Part shown: positions 27,144-36,834 of the stretch, in pieces
Layout of the letters: each line of letters starts with the position of its first letter
Numbering within the stretch: the stretch's first letter is position 1
Source: Granulicella sp. dw_53
GTDB taxonomy: Bacteria > Acidobacteriota > Terriglobia > Terriglobales > Acidobacteriaceae
DNA: 64,000 nt
NCBI RefSeq assembly: GCF_018449545.1
Contig: NZ_JAAVUR010000005.1
Span: forward strand, 327,793 to 391,792
Direction of reading: 5' to 3'
Notes under the pieces: model-generated
Databases searched by the model: none
Seen by the model: the letters and a program-made list of their open reading frames with translations, nothing else
Told to the model about the DNA's origin: nothing
Made by a program: the position numbers and the translations under genes

Positions 27144-29039
27144 ATGAATCGGGCGCAGAGAGATGGCGGTCGTGGGATGCGGCGTTTGGTAGTGGCCGGG
27201 GCAGCGTTGTGGATGGCTGGACTGTTGAATCCATCGGCTGGGGCGCAGGAGAAGCAGGCGGCAACAGCGCCGCCGTTGCAGGTGGTGGGGGATAGATTCC
27301 TGCTTCGGGGTAAACCGTTTCAGATTCTCTCCGGTGAGCTCGAATACGCCAGAATCCCACGAGCCGATTGGAAGGATCGCCTGCGGAAAGTACACGCGAT
27401 GGGCTTGAACACGATCACCATCTACGTCTTCTGGAACCTCCACGAGCCGCGCCCCGGCGTCTATGACTTCTCTGGGCAAAAGGATGTGGCCGAGTTCATT
27501 CGCGAGGCTGCAGCCGAGGGGCTGTACGTCGTCCTGCGACCCGGCCCCTACGTCTGTGCCGAGTGGGATCTAGGCGGATATCCGGCATGGTTGTTGAAAG
27601 ACCACAGCATGGTGCTGCGGAGTTCGCAGGCGAACTTCCTCGATCCTGCTCGTCGATGGATGAAGCGTCTGGGGCAAGAACTTGCACCACTGCAGGCCAG
27701 CAACGGAGGGCCGATTCTGGCGGTGCAGGTAGAGAACGAATATGGCTCGTTCACCGTGCCGGACGACGGTGGCGTCTACTTGAGACACATCCACCAGATC
27801 CTGCTCGACTCCGGCTTCACTGGATCGCTGCTCTACACTGCGGATGGCGGTGATGTGATGGCCAAGGGCACCCTGCCGGGCGTCTTTGCAGCCGTCGACT
27901 ACGGAACCGGCGACGCGCAACGCTCGCTCGATCTGCTGAAGCGTTTCCGGCCGGACACGCCGGTCTATGCCGCCGAGTACTGGGACGGATGGTTCGATCA
28001 CTGGGGAGAGAAGCATCAGGTGACGGACGCGGCGAAGCAGGAAGCAGAGATCCGTGGCGTCATCGAAAAGGGCTACTCGATCAATCTATACGTGATCCAT
28101 GGAGGGACCACCTTCGGTTGGATGAACGGCGCCAACTCGGACCACGATGGCTACCAGCCGGACGTCAGCAGCTACGACTACGACGCGCCGATCGATGAGT
28201 CCGGAAGGCCGAGGCCGAAGTACTTCGCACTCCGCGACATGATCCAGCAGGTCACCCACCAGACCCCGATTGCGGTACCCGACTCGCCACCGATGATGGC
28301 GTTGCCGGAACTGCGGCTGAGCGAGACACGTTCTTTGTGGGCAGGTCTACCTAAGCCGATTCACTCCGAGACGCCACTTTCCATGGAGGACGTCGACCAG
28401 GCCTACGGCTACATTCTCTATCGCACGACAGTGCCGAAGGGAAGCCAGGGAGATTTGTTACTGCACGTAGATGGCCTCCACAGCTACGCCCGCGTCTATG
28501 TCAACGGAACTCTGTCTGGTGTCATGGACAGGCGCCTGGCAACGAATGAGTTGAAGCTCTCAGTGCATGGCGGCGAGCGGCTGGATCTCCTGGTAGAGAA
28601 CTCCGGACGCATCAACTTTACGACGAAGCTTCTCGGAGAGAGGGCCGGTATTCTAGGCGATGTCCACCTGGGAAGCGACGTACTGCATGGATGGGACATC
28701 GTCCCACTCCCGATCCCACAGGCCCCGACAGCCGGCTACAAGAAAGCAGCGTGTGCGGGCCCGTGTTTCTACCAGGGCGATCTACAGGTAAGTGCGCCGG
28801 CTGATACCTATCTGAACACCGAGCGGCTCGGCAAAGGCGTCGTATGGGTGAACGGACATCTCCTAGGCAGATTCTGGAACATCGGCCCATCGGGCAGCCT
28901 GTTTCTTCCCGGCGCATGGCTGCAGGCAGGAAAGAACCGGATCACCGTACTGGATCTAAACGGTGGACCGGAGAAGCTGCTCAAGCCCGAAGATTACCAG
29001 ACCTATGTTGAGCCAAGGCAAGAGAGGACGAGTGACTAG
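27144..29039 (+). CDS. GH35 beta-galactosidase, secreted
   Basis: A 631-residue exported glycosidase of family GH35. After a signal peptide (LVVAGAALWMAGLLNPSAGAQ) the TIM barrel contains FRILSGE-type entry (FQILSGELEYARIPRADW), TYVFWNLHEPRPG-like strand, RPGPYVCAEWDLGGYPAWLL, the acid/base Glu in VQVENEYGSF, and the nucleophile Glu in YAAEYWDGWFDHWG. All are strong GH35 markers. C-terminal jelly-roll domains follow (LLLHVDGLHSYARVYVNG; VWVNGHLLGRFWNIGPSGS). It removes terminal beta-galactose, in Lewis-a type chains often beta-1,3. The ATG at 27144 has GGGAG five bases before it. It faces TonB receptor 2, and a bidirectional terminator separates it from the convergent GH3 gene. Confidence 0.93.
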   Translation: MNRAQRDGGRGMRRLVVAGAALWMAGLLNPSAGAQEKQAATAPPLQVVGDRFLLRGKPFQILSGELEYARIPRADWKDRLRKVHAMGLNTITIYVFWNLHEPRPGVYDFSGQKDVAEFIREAAAEGLYVVLRPGPYVCAEWDLGGYPAWLLKDHSMVLRSSQANFLDPARRWMKRLGQELAPLQASNGGPILAVQVENEYGSFTVPDDGGVYLRHIHQILLDSGFTGSLLYTADGGDVMAKGTLPGVFAAVDYGTGDAQRSLDLLKRFRPDTPVYAAEYWDGWFDHWGEKHQVTDAAKQEAEIRGVIEKGYSINLYVIHGGTTFGWMNGANSDHDGYQPDVSSYDYDAPIDESGRPRPKYFALRDMIQQVTHQTPIAVPDSPPMMALPELRLSETRSLWAGLPKPIHSETPLSMEDVDQAYGYILYRTTVPKGSQGDLLLHVDGLHSYARVYVNGTLSGVMDRRLATNELKLSVHGGERLDLLVENSGRINFTTKLLGERAGILGDVHLGSDVLHGWDIVPLPIPQAPTAGYKKAACAGPCFYQGDLQVSAPADTYLNTERLGKGVVWVNGHLLGRFWNIGPSGSLFLPGAWLQAGKNRITVLDLNGGPEKLLKPEDYQTYVEPRQERTSD

Positions 29040-29082
29040 GGCGATTCTCCCGTAGGCGTACCGGGGAGACTTCGAATCGGTG

Positions 29083-29108
29083 GCCGTTTTTCATCTAAGA
29101 AAAACGGC
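29083..29108. terminator. Bidirectional terminator GH35 / GH3
   Basis: Perfect 10-bp stem GCCGTTTTTC/GAAAAACGGC with a 6-nt loop between two convergent genes; T and A runs inside the arms serve both directions. Confidence 0.8.
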
Positions 29109-29147
29109 ACTTCTCTCCTTCCATTCCACTGCAATAGGAGAATGGCT

Positions 29148-31772
29148 CTAGAAGTCCATCGCTCTCTCACCCGTGATCTGGAATGCGATGCCTTTATCGT
29201 GCTCCAGATCCGGCTGTGTGCTACCTAGAAACAGGCGGTAGTCGCCAGCCCGCACAGCACGCTTGCCAGTCGGATCGACAAAGCTCATCTGCGCCGGGGA
29301 CAACGTAAACGTAATCGCACGAGACTCGCCCGCCATCAGTTGCACGCGTTCGATCCCCTCCAGCGCGAGCCTTGGATTGCCGTCGGCCCGAGGCGGCGCC
29401 ACATAGAGCTCCGCGACCTCCATACCGCTCACCTTGCTCGTATTGCGTAAAGTCACTGTCGCTGTAAGCGCCTCTCCCGCGGCGAGCGTGTTCTTCGAAA
29501 GCCGCACCGTACCGTAGTCGAACTTGGCATAGCTCAAGCCAAAGCCGAACGGATAGAAAACCGGCCCATCGAAATACCGATACGTCCGATGCTCCATGCT
29601 GTAGTCCGAGAATGAAGGCAGATCCTCCGCGGATCGATAGAACGTAACCGGCAGCCGTCCTGAAGGATTCGCCCTTCCTGCCAGCAGATGCGCGATCGCA
29701 CGTCCGCCCTCCTCACCCGGATACCACGCCTCCAGCACAGCCGCAGCCTTATCTTGCTCCGGTCCTAGCGCTACGGCGGAGCCAGAGGTCAACACCACCA
29801 CCATCGGCTTATGCAGTTCTTGCAAGCGATTCAACAGCGCCCTCTGACTCGCTGGCAGACCCAGACTCACACGGTCGCCACCAGCAAACCCATCCAGGTG
29901 AATACCCAGTGCCTCGCCCTCAAGATCAGGCGAGAGACCGACAAACGCAACCACCACATCCGAGCGCTGCGCCGCTGCAACCGCCTCTTCGAGCAATGCC
30001 TCTGTCGGTGGCTCCCACTCCAACGCGACGCCCTCATCCTGCCCCGTGTGCAAGTACTCCAAACGAATCACATGAGGCGCGGTATCGCCGAAGTGTAGCG
30101 TCACGCGATCCAGCTCGCCCTTTGCACCGCTCTTATTATCGAGAGCCAGCTTGTCATCGACGAAGAGACGAAACGCATCATGCGTCGTACAGTCCCAGCA
30201 CCGCTCCACATTTACACGAAGCACATAGTCGCCCGCCGCTATCGGAACCAGGTAGGCACTCCAACGAGCGGCATAGTGAGTGGGCGATACCTCAGCCACA
30301 GGACCAACGCGGTCAAGATCCAGATCTACTTTGGAGACTGTCTTCGTCACCACAGCCTTGCCTGAGAAAGAAGCCTCCGCGAAGTACTCCGCAGTCAGTC
30401 CTGCCTTCGCATCGGAACCACTACCCACACGCAACGCCGTCTCCGGTATCGGCGCGGACACACCTGTCGCAAGCAGGCTTCCCTGCGCATAGCGAACCGT
30501 CTTGAACTCCTCACGGATGCCCTCCAGCGGAGTCACCGGATGCGAAGCCGTGCCATGATAGTTCGCCTCCAACACCTTCACCATATTCGCGGTCGGCCCA
30601 ATCACCGCGACGCTCTGGCTTGCGGCCTTCAGCGGCAACGTCCCATCGTTCCGCAGCAACACCGCAGACTCCTCCGCCGCCCGCAGCGCGAGCCTGCGAT
30701 GCTCCGGCGTATCGTTGTCCTTCTCTGAGATGCGGTCATAGGGCGAGCATCCACTGGCATCCATCATGCCCAGCCGCACCCGCGCCAACAGCAGACGATG
30801 CAGCGACCGGTTGATCGTCGCCTCCGTCACCAGCTTTTGATCGAACGACTGCTGCAACGCGTCATAGGTCTTGCCGCAGTCCAGATCGACGCCTGCATTC
30901 AGCGCATCCGCCGCTCCATGCGCATGGTCCTTTGTGTAGTGCTGATACGAGGTAATGTTCCCCACGGCATCGCAGTCCGAGACCACATAGCCGCGAAATC
31001 CCCAAAGCCCCCGCACCCTCTCTGCAAGAAAGCCATCGTTCGCGCAGGAGGGCGTTCCGTTGATCGCGTTGTAAGAGCACATCAGAGCCGCAGCTCCGGC
31101 CTTCCTCGTCACCGCATGAAATGCTGGCAGATACGTATCCGAAAGATCATGGGCGGAGACCTTAGAGTTGAATCCATCCCGTCCTTCCTCCGGCCCACTA
31201 TGTGCCGCGAAGTGCTTCGGTGTGGCATCCGCCTTCAGATAAAAGGGATCTTTCCCCTGAATCCCCTCAACGAACTGCGTCCCCAACGTCGCCGTCAGAA
31301 ATGGATCTTCCCCATATGTCTCCTGCCCACGCCCCCAACGCGGATCGCGAAAGATGTTGATGTTCGGCGACCAGATCGTCAGCCCTCCATACCTAGGAGA
31401 GTCCGCTTTGGCATGTGCATTGAACTTCGCTCGCGCCTCGGTGGAGACAGTATCCCCCACCTCATGCAGCAGCGCGGCATCCCACGTCGCTGCCAGCCCG
31501 ATGGCTTGCGGAAACACCGTCGCATACCCATTCCGCGCCGATCCATGCAGCCCTTCGTTCCACCAGTTGTACCCCTGTATGCCGAGCCTTGGTATCGCCG
31601 GTGCCTGATCCTGCAACTGCGCGATCCTCTCCGGCAGAGTCATCTGCGCGATCAACGTGTCGATCCGGCGATCGATCTCCTCTTGGGTCTGCCGGTTGGA
31701 GCAGCTACTCTGCGCCATCCCAGTCACACTCGCCAACACCAACGAAGCCAAACTCAAACAGATCCCGCGCAT
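29148..31772 (-). CDS. GH3 beta-glucosidase/xylosidase with PA14 insert
   Basis: About 874 residues, exported (signal ICLSLASLVLASVTGMAQ). The N-terminal GH3 barrel shows YNWWNEGLHGSARNGYATVF, GRGQETYGEDPFL, the KHFAAHSG site and the nucleophile Asp near residue 266 in YVVSDCDAVGNI. The second GH3 domain starts near LPLKAASQSVAVIGP. A PA14 domain (about residues 455-595, LTAEYFAEASFSG to LEYLHTGQDEGVALEW) is inserted in it, and a fibronectin-III-like domain closes the protein. NWWNEGLHG is typical of the beta-xylosidase/arabinofuranosidase branch. GGAG sits 6 nt before ATG 31772; ATG 31778 is possible. It is the third gene of the GH29-GH2-GH3 operon, 18-25 bp after GH2. Confidence 0.9.
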   Translation of the reverse strand: MRGICLSLASLVLASVTGMAQSSCSNRQTQEEIDRRIDTLIAQMTLPERIAQLQDQAPAIPRLGIQGYNWWNEGLHGSARNGYATVFPQAIGLAATWDAALLHEVGDTVSTEARAKFNAHAKADSPRYGGLTIWSPNINIFRDPRWGRGQETYGEDPFLTATLGTQFVEGIQGKDPFYLKADATPKHFAAHSGPEEGRDGFNSKVSAHDLSDTYLPAFHAVTRKAGAAALMCSYNAINGTPSCANDGFLAERVRGLWGFRGYVVSDCDAVGNITSYQHYTKDHAHGAADALNAGVDLDCGKTYDALQQSFDQKLVTEATINRSLHRLLLARVRLGMMDASGCSPYDRISEKDNDTPEHRRLALRAAEESAVLLRNDGTLPLKAASQSVAVIGPTANMVKVLEANYHGTASHPVTPLEGIREEFKTVRYAQGSLLATGVSAPIPETALRVGSGSDAKAGLTAEYFAEASFSGKAVVTKTVSKVDLDLDRVGPVAEVSPTHYAARWSAYLVPIAAGDYVLRVNVERCWDCTTHDAFRLFVDDKLALDNKSGAKGELDRVTLHFGDTAPHVIRLEYLHTGQDEGVALEWEPPTEALLEEAVAAAQRSDVVVAFVGLSPDLEGEALGIHLDGFAGGDRVSLGLPASQRALLNRLQELHKPMVVVLTSGSAVALGPEQDKAAAVLEAWYPGEEGGRAIAHLLAGRANPSGRLPVTFYRSAEDLPSFSDYSMEHRTYRYFDGPVFYPFGFGLSYAKFDYGTVRLSKNTLAAGEALTATVTLRNTSKVSGMEVAELYVAPPRADGNPRLALEGIERVQLMAGESRAITFTLSPAQMSFVDPTGKRAVRAGDYRLFLGSTQPDLEHDKGIAFQITGERAMDF

Positions 31773-31796
31773 ACTCATCTCCAGATCCCACCATCT

Positions 31797-34427
31797 TTAC
31801 TTCGCAGCATCCACAAGCGAACGCAGCTCCAGCGAAGCCTTCACCTGTTCCAGCGAAGCCTTACTCGCTACATGAATCTCTCGGCTCTCATTTGGGAGCA
31901 GATCGAAGTAGTTATCCTCCGGCTTAGCCTCCACGCTGCCGAACCCCAACGCAACCGCCCGCGCCAACACAGGGGAACGCAGCTCTACCACGTATCCCGT
32001 CTTATCCACACGAACCTGCTGCACGATCTTGGCCTCAGGCAGAAACAAATCCTTCGACCGCGCAAAGTAGACAGTGTTCGTAGCGATTACTTTTCCATCC
32101 TGCTCCAGCGTCAACACCGCGACCGTCTGCTTTGCATCGAAGCTCTTCAGGTGGATAGGTTCAACAGCCGTACTGGCCAGAGCCGCGACCTGCACGCTCT
32201 GCCTCGACTCCTGCTGCAACGTTCCATCGAAGCCCAGCAGGCGCAAATGCAGCTCCGCCCGCCGTGGTTGCAGCTCATCGGAAACTACATGCACCGTAAA
32301 CTGATTCTCCTTAGCCTCGGCCGCAACCAGCACTGGCGCGTAGAACCGAGCCGCATAGTAGTGCAGCGCCTTCCACCGGCCAAAGTAGTCGAGCGAAGAC
32401 CACGACGCCACCGGCCAGCAATCATCGAGCTGCCAATATAGTGTGCCCATCGTCTCCGGACGCAGGGTGCGCATATGCTCCACGCCAAACTTGATCGCCT
32501 CCGCTTGCATCACCTGGCTCAGATAGACGAACGAAGCGAAGTCTCGTGCCGGTTTGAACTCATCCTTCAGGTACTGCTGCATCCGGTCGAAGCCATGGAT
32601 AAACCGCTCATGATTCAAAAGCGCCGGCGAAGTCAGATCCTCATTCGAGCCTGCGAATGCTCGCACGGTCCGCAGGTCGGGCATCGACTGGAAGCCAAAC
32701 TCCGACAGAAACCTGGGCGCATTCGTAGCATATTCAGTTACAGGTGCGCCCGCGCTCCATACCTTCCACGAGTGCATATCGCCGTTCTCTTGCCCCGCTG
32801 GCACATCATCGAAGTTCGACCCCGGCGAGCTCGGCCAGTAGGGAACACCGTTTCCGTACGTCGCCACCGTACTCTTCAAGATGTCCCGGAACATCACGAC
32901 ATAGTCCTGCCACACTCGCTCGCGTTGCTCCGGCGTGACGCTCTTCTGGAAGGCGATCTGGTCGCCCCAGCCATGCCACGCGGTCTCGACCTCGTTGTTA
33001 CCGCACCACAGCGTAAGGCTCGGATGATCGCTCAACCGCTGCACCTGTTCAACGCTCTCTGCCCGAACGTTATCTTGAAACGCCTTGTCCCCCGGCACCA
33101 TCGCACCGCCGAACATAAAGTCGTGCCACACCATCAACCCAAGTTCGTCGCATAGATCGTAGAACTCGTCGGTCTCATAGAATCCACCACCCCAAATGCG
33201 CAGCATGTTCATGTGAACATCGCGTGCCGCCGTCAGAATCTCTCTTCGCTTTGCATCCGTCGTATTGGACGGAAAGCTATCGAGCGGGACAAAGTTCGCT
33301 CCCTTCGCAAACACCGGAATGCCGTTGATGATGAAGGTAAAGCTAGTCCCCCACTTATCCGGCACGCGCTGCAGCTCTACCGACCGCACCCCCGTCTTCA
33401 ACTGCGACTGCGCAATGACCTTGCCGTTCCGCACCAGCTCTGCCTTCATCGTGTAACGACTCTGTTTGCCGTATCCATTGGGAAACCACCGCTCCGGATG
33501 CTCGATCCGCATCGGCAGCATCAGGTGATTTTCGCCCTTATCTAGCTGCACCGGTGTGATCCGCACCGGCAACGCGACACCTTCAGGATTCGTCACCCGC
33601 ACCTGCAACGACGCTGCGCCCGCGACATCTGCTTGCACCGTAAGGTTTGCCTCCAGTACAGCGCGCTCTTCATTCACCGAGTCTTGCCGAACATGAAAGC
33701 TCGCCACCCGCGCCGCATCCCAGCCCTCTAACCGCACAGGTCGCCAGATCCCCTGGGTGACGAACTTCGGTCCCCAGTCCCACCCGTAGTTATAAGGAGC
33801 CTTGCGCATGTAATGGCTCACCGGATAGATACCCTTCGCGCGATCCAACTGTTCGTATCCAGTCCCCGGAATCACATACGGTAGCTTCGCAACCATCGGC
33901 GTAATACGATTCGTCGGCGAATGAAACACAATCCGCAACGTATTCTTGCCTGCGTGCAAAGAATGCTTCACATCCAGACGCCAGCTCCGAAACATATTGT
34001 CCGCGGAGAGCAGGGAAGTGCCATTCAACGAAACATCTGCAAACGTATCCAACCCATCGAAGACCATCTCGACGTGCCCATGCCGAACCATCGCCTCGCT
34101 GACGTTGAACTCGTCCGTATACTCCCAGTCCGTCAGTCCGATCCATTGCAACTGCTTCTCGTTATCGCCGAAGAATGGATCGGGAATCACGCCGGCGCGA
34201 TACAGATCTGTCTGCACCACGCCCGGTACGGTGGCCGAATGCCACTGCATGGCGTCGGCGTGATCAGGGGCGGCGATCGCTCGAAACCGCCACCCCTCAT
34301 CCAGCGAGACCTGCATCACCTGCGCCGACGCCGTCACTGCGCCTACACAAGCCATCAACGCACCGGCTGTAGTCAAAACAAGACCACGCCAACCGAAACC
34401 ACACCAGGCAGACCTATTGCTATGCAT
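31797..34427 (-). CDS. GH2 exo-beta-mannosidase, secreted
   Basis: About 876 residues with a signal peptide ending near AVTASAQ. A GH2 beta-mannosidase: sugar-binding domain with SLDEGWRFRAI, VPGVVQTDLYRAGVIPDPFFG and the YNYGWDWGPKFVTQGIW motif typical of mannosidases, an Ig-like domain, then a barrel with acid/base Glu in LWCGNNEVETAWHGW and nucleophile Glu in FLSEFGFQSMP; YWQLDDCWPVASWSSLDYFG is another hallmark. It releases beta-mannose from the end of chains such as the Man-beta-GlcNAc core of N-glycans or mannans. The ATG at 34427 has GAAGGG upstream; longer frames lack this. It lies 19 bp after GH29 and is followed by GH3 in one operon. Confidence 0.93.
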   Translation of the reverse strand: MHSNRSAWCGFGWRGLVLTTAGALMACVGAVTASAQVMQVSLDEGWRFRAIAAPDHADAMQWHSATVPGVVQTDLYRAGVIPDPFFGDNEKQLQWIGLTDWEYTDEFNVSEAMVRHGHVEMVFDGLDTFADVSLNGTSLLSADNMFRSWRLDVKHSLHAGKNTLRIVFHSPTNRITPMVAKLPYVIPGTGYEQLDRAKGIYPVSHYMRKAPYNYGWDWGPKFVTQGIWRPVRLEGWDAARVASFHVRQDSVNEERAVLEANLTVQADVAGAASLQVRVTNPEGVALPVRITPVQLDKGENHLMLPMRIEHPERWFPNGYGKQSRYTMKAELVRNGKVIAQSQLKTGVRSVELQRVPDKWGTSFTFIINGIPVFAKGANFVPLDSFPSNTTDAKRREILTAARDVHMNMLRIWGGGFYETDEFYDLCDELGLMVWHDFMFGGAMVPGDKAFQDNVRAESVEQVQRLSDHPSLTLWCGNNEVETAWHGWGDQIAFQKSVTPEQRERVWQDYVVMFRDILKSTVATYGNGVPYWPSSPGSNFDDVPAGQENGDMHSWKVWSAGAPVTEYATNAPRFLSEFGFQSMPDLRTVRAFAGSNEDLTSPALLNHERFIHGFDRMQQYLKDEFKPARDFASFVYLSQVMQAEAIKFGVEHMRTLRPETMGTLYWQLDDCWPVASWSSLDYFGRWKALHYYAARFYAPVLVAAEAKENQFTVHVVSDELQPRRAELHLRLLGFDGTLQQESRQSVQVAALASTAVEPIHLKSFDAKQTVAVLTLEQDGKVIATNTVYFARSKDLFLPEAKIVQQVRVDKTGYVVELRSPVLARAVALGFGSVEAKPEDNYFDLLPNESREIHVASKASLEQVKASLELRSLVDAAK

Positions 34428-34446
34428 TGAAAGCCCTTCAGGAGTT

Positions 34447-35814
34447 CTACTTCGTTTGCCCATCCAGAGAGAACACCTGGAACTCTCGAATACGAGCCTC
34501 ACCTGCGCTCGTCATGATATTCAATCGAATCCGCTGTGCTGTCACTGGCGCAAATTGATCGATCTTTTTATGCCCAATCGCGTAGCTCGAGACCAGTGGC
34601 TTCCACTGTCCTCCCTGCCAAGCCTCAATCCGATACTGCAGCACCTGCTGCCCCTCGGTGAGCCACTCCATCGTCAATGCATGGTCGAACGTGATGGGCG
34701 TAGGCATATCCACCACCAGGGTCGCGCTGTGCGATCCTGCAGGCGCACTCCAGAAGGTATCCGGATCTCCATCCAGCGCACGCGAGACATTCTCATCCGT
34801 CCTCACATGTTCCTTCAGCAAGTTATTGCCATACCGTTGACGCAGCGCAGCGCCCAACTCCCGCAGCCGCTTCGCGTCCGAGTCAGGCAGCAAGCCACGA
34901 TTATCCGGCGCCACGCCCAGCATCCACTGCCCTCCATGGCCCACAGAGTTCTCATAGCTGTCCAGCAGTTCATCCACCGTCTTCAACGACGCCTCATCAT
35001 TCGGATGCCAGAACCAATGCAGCTTGCGAAGCGGGGTATCCACCTCGACCGGACGCCAACGAATGTAACCATGCCGGTCGATCACATTCCAGTTCTGATA
35101 CTCGATCTTCCCCGTCTCGTCTCCAGCCCACCGGGCATCGCCGTACTCAAACAAGGCAGTATCGGCAAACACAATCGTGTTGGGTTGGTACGTCCGCAGC
35201 GTCTCGATGATCTTCGGAAAGTTATAGGTGCGCCCGGTGCTTCCCGCGCCATCCAGCCAGAACTCCACCAGATCCCCATAGTGCGTCGCCAACTCTTCCA
35301 GCTCCGCGTTGTAATACTTGTCATAGGCCACAGGATCTTTGTATCGAGGATCATGCCGGTCCCAAGGCGACAAATACACGCCGAACTTCAGTCCATTCGC
35401 TCGTGCAGCCTTCGCAACTTCACCCACCACATCGCCCTTGCCGTCCTTCCACGGACTCTGCTTGATGCTGTAGTCCGTCTGCCCCGTCGGCCACAGGCAG
35501 AAGCCGTCGTGGTGCTTCGCCACCATCACCACATACTTCGCTCCGGACGCCTTGATAGCCTTCATCCACTGATCCGGATCGAACTGCGTCGGATTGAAGA
35601 CCTGCGGGCTGGCCGTTCCGTCACCCCACTCGCGATCCAGAAACGTATTCGTATCGAAGTGGAGGATCACCCCAAACTCCAGATCCTGCCACTCCGTCTG
35701 CTGGGGGGACGGCTTAATATCGACCGCATTCTGCGCCAGCGCAGCCCCATTGAGCGTGAGCGCCGCAACGCCCAGCAATCCACTCAAAAATCTCCCGTTC
35801 CAACCTCGCCTCAT
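34447..35814 (-). CDS. GH29 alpha-L-fucosidase, secreted
   Basis: About 455 residues with signal peptide (FLSGLLGVAALTLNGAALAQ). The barrel has WQDLEFGVILHFDTNTF, KYVVMVAKHHDGFCLWP (fucose-binding HHDGF), FGVYLSPWDRHD and the nucleophile Asp in LVEFWLDGAG, all GH29 hallmarks of the 1,3/1,4-fucosidase branch. A C-terminal F5/8-type carbohydrate-binding domain follows (SRALDGDPDTFWSAPAG; QRIRLNIMTSAGEARIREFQV). AGAGGA lies 7 nt before ATG 35814, which was preferred over ATG 35835. It is the first gene of the operon with GH2 and GH3, and divergent from the DeoR regulator gene. Confidence 0.93.
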   Translation of the reverse strand: MRRGWNGRFLSGLLGVAALTLNGAALAQNAVDIKPSPQQTEWQDLEFGVILHFDTNTFLDREWGDGTASPQVFNPTQFDPDQWMKAIKASGAKYVVMVAKHHDGFCLWPTGQTDYSIKQSPWKDGKGDVVGEVAKAARANGLKFGVYLSPWDRHDPRYKDPVAYDKYYNAELEELATHYGDLVEFWLDGAGSTGRTYNFPKIIETLRTYQPNTIVFADTALFEYGDARWAGDETGKIEYQNWNVIDRHGYIRWRPVEVDTPLRKLHWFWHPNDEASLKTVDELLDSYENSVGHGGQWMLGVAPDNRGLLPDSDAKRLRELGAALRQRYGNNLLKEHVRTDENVSRALDGDPDTFWSAPAGSHSATLVVDMPTPITFDHALTMEWLTEGQQVLQYRIEAWQGGQWKPLVSSYAIGHKKIDQFAPVTAQRIRLNIMTSAGEARIREFQVFSLDGQTK

Positions 35815-36025
35815 CTTCGATTCCTCTCCAACCATCCATATACCGTTGTTAATGCCAAAAATCCAACGACGTACGTTACGTACAGACGGGGAAATCCTCG
35901 ACCGTGACGGCGCTCTTCGTTCTCATTTGGGAAAACTGCTCATTTGAAGCCTATTTGATCATAATTATTTCCGTTTACAGAATTTTTTCGGAGATTTAGC
36001 TCATTCCTGGGCTAGACTGGCCCAA
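35815..36025. promoter_or_regulatory. Divergent control region GH29 / DeoR
   Basis: 211 bp between divergent genes. TTGATCATAA (35955-35964) matches the TGATCA palindromes near TonB receptor 2 and GH20. CTCATTTG occurs twice (35922-35929 and 35939-35946). The DeoR-type protein is the most likely binder (inference). Confidence 0.5.
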
Positions 36026-36811
36026 ATGTCAAACAAGATTGAGGCACGCGCCGACAGAATCATGAAGGCTCTCCTTCGTGCGGGAGATATCTCCGTTCAG
36101 GAACTGGTCGACCAGGTTGGAACCTCCTCCCCAAGCATCCGTCGCGACCTCGCGCGCCTTGAGCAGCGCGGTCTCGTCCTCCGCACCCATGGCGGAGCGA
36201 CCCTCGTAGAGCCTCTGCTCTACGAGCCCTTCCGCCACGACACCTCCTTTCAGACCCGCCAGCTCCGCTCCGCCGACGAGAAGCGCCGCATCGGTCTCGC
36301 CGCCGGCGAGCTCATCGCGGAAAAAGAGACCATCGGCATCACCGCCGGAACCACAACCACGCAGATCGGTCGTTCCCTGCGCCACCGTCGCGGCATCACC
36401 GTCATCACCAACGCCATGAACATCGGCATGGAGCTGTGCAATCAACCCGCCATCAAAACCATGCTCACCGGAGGAACCATCGCCTGGGCCTGGGCCTTCG
36501 CGCTCGCAGGACAAGCGACCCTCAACTTCCTCAAAGACGTCTACCTCGACAAAGCCTTCATCGGAGTCACCGGCTTCGACCTCGAGCGCGGCGTCACCAC
36601 CCTCGAGCCTGAAGAGGCCACCGTCTCGCTCACCATGCTGCACCAGGCAAAGCAAGTCATCGTTGTCGCGGACTCCACAAAGATCGGTCAGGTCAGCACC
36701 GCGCTCATCTGCCCCGTCTCCTCCGTGCATATTCTCGTCACCGACACCCGCCTCCCCAAGGACACGCACCAAGCCATCCTCGACCGTGGCATCCAGGTCA
36801 TCCTCGCCTGA
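36026..36811 (+). CDS. DeoR-family transcriptional regulator
   Basis: A 261-residue sugar-responsive repressor. The N-terminal helix-turn-helix (RADRIMKALLRAGDISVQEL, VGTSSPSIRRDLARLEQRG, VLRTHGGA) is the standard DeoR domain, with RRDL of the recognition helix and the THGGA wing. The C-terminal sugar-phosphate isomerase-like sensor domain has IGITAGTTTTQIGRSL, ITNAMNIGMEL, MLTGGTI and DKAFIGVTGFD, plus VVADSTKIGQ. Family members bind phosphorylated sugars. It is divergent from the GH29-GH2-GH3 operon and convergent with GH20, so local control of these genes is likely. The ATG has no clear ribosome binding site. Confidence 0.92.
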   Translation: MSNKIEARADRIMKALLRAGDISVQELVDQVGTSSPSIRRDLARLEQRGLVLRTHGGATLVEPLLYEPFRHDTSFQTRQLRSADEKRRIGLAAGELIAEKETIGITAGTTTTQIGRSLRHRRGITVITNAMNIGMELCNQPAIKTMLTGGTIAWAWAFALAGQATLNFLKDVYLDKAFIGVTGFDLERGVTTLEPEEATVSLTMLHQAKQVIVVADSTKIGQVSTALICPVSSVHILVTDTRLPKDTHQAILDRGIQVILA

Positions 36812-36834
36812 ACGCCACGGCAGCTTGAACATCC

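Noticed and set aside
30798..32441. 547-residue plus-strand frame across GH3 and GH2
   Set aside because: Arg/Leu/Pro-rich shadow that runs across two clear glycosidase genes.
34417..35907. 496-residue plus-strand frame opposite GH29
   Set aside because: Antisense shadow without any domain; GH29 motifs are on the minus strand.
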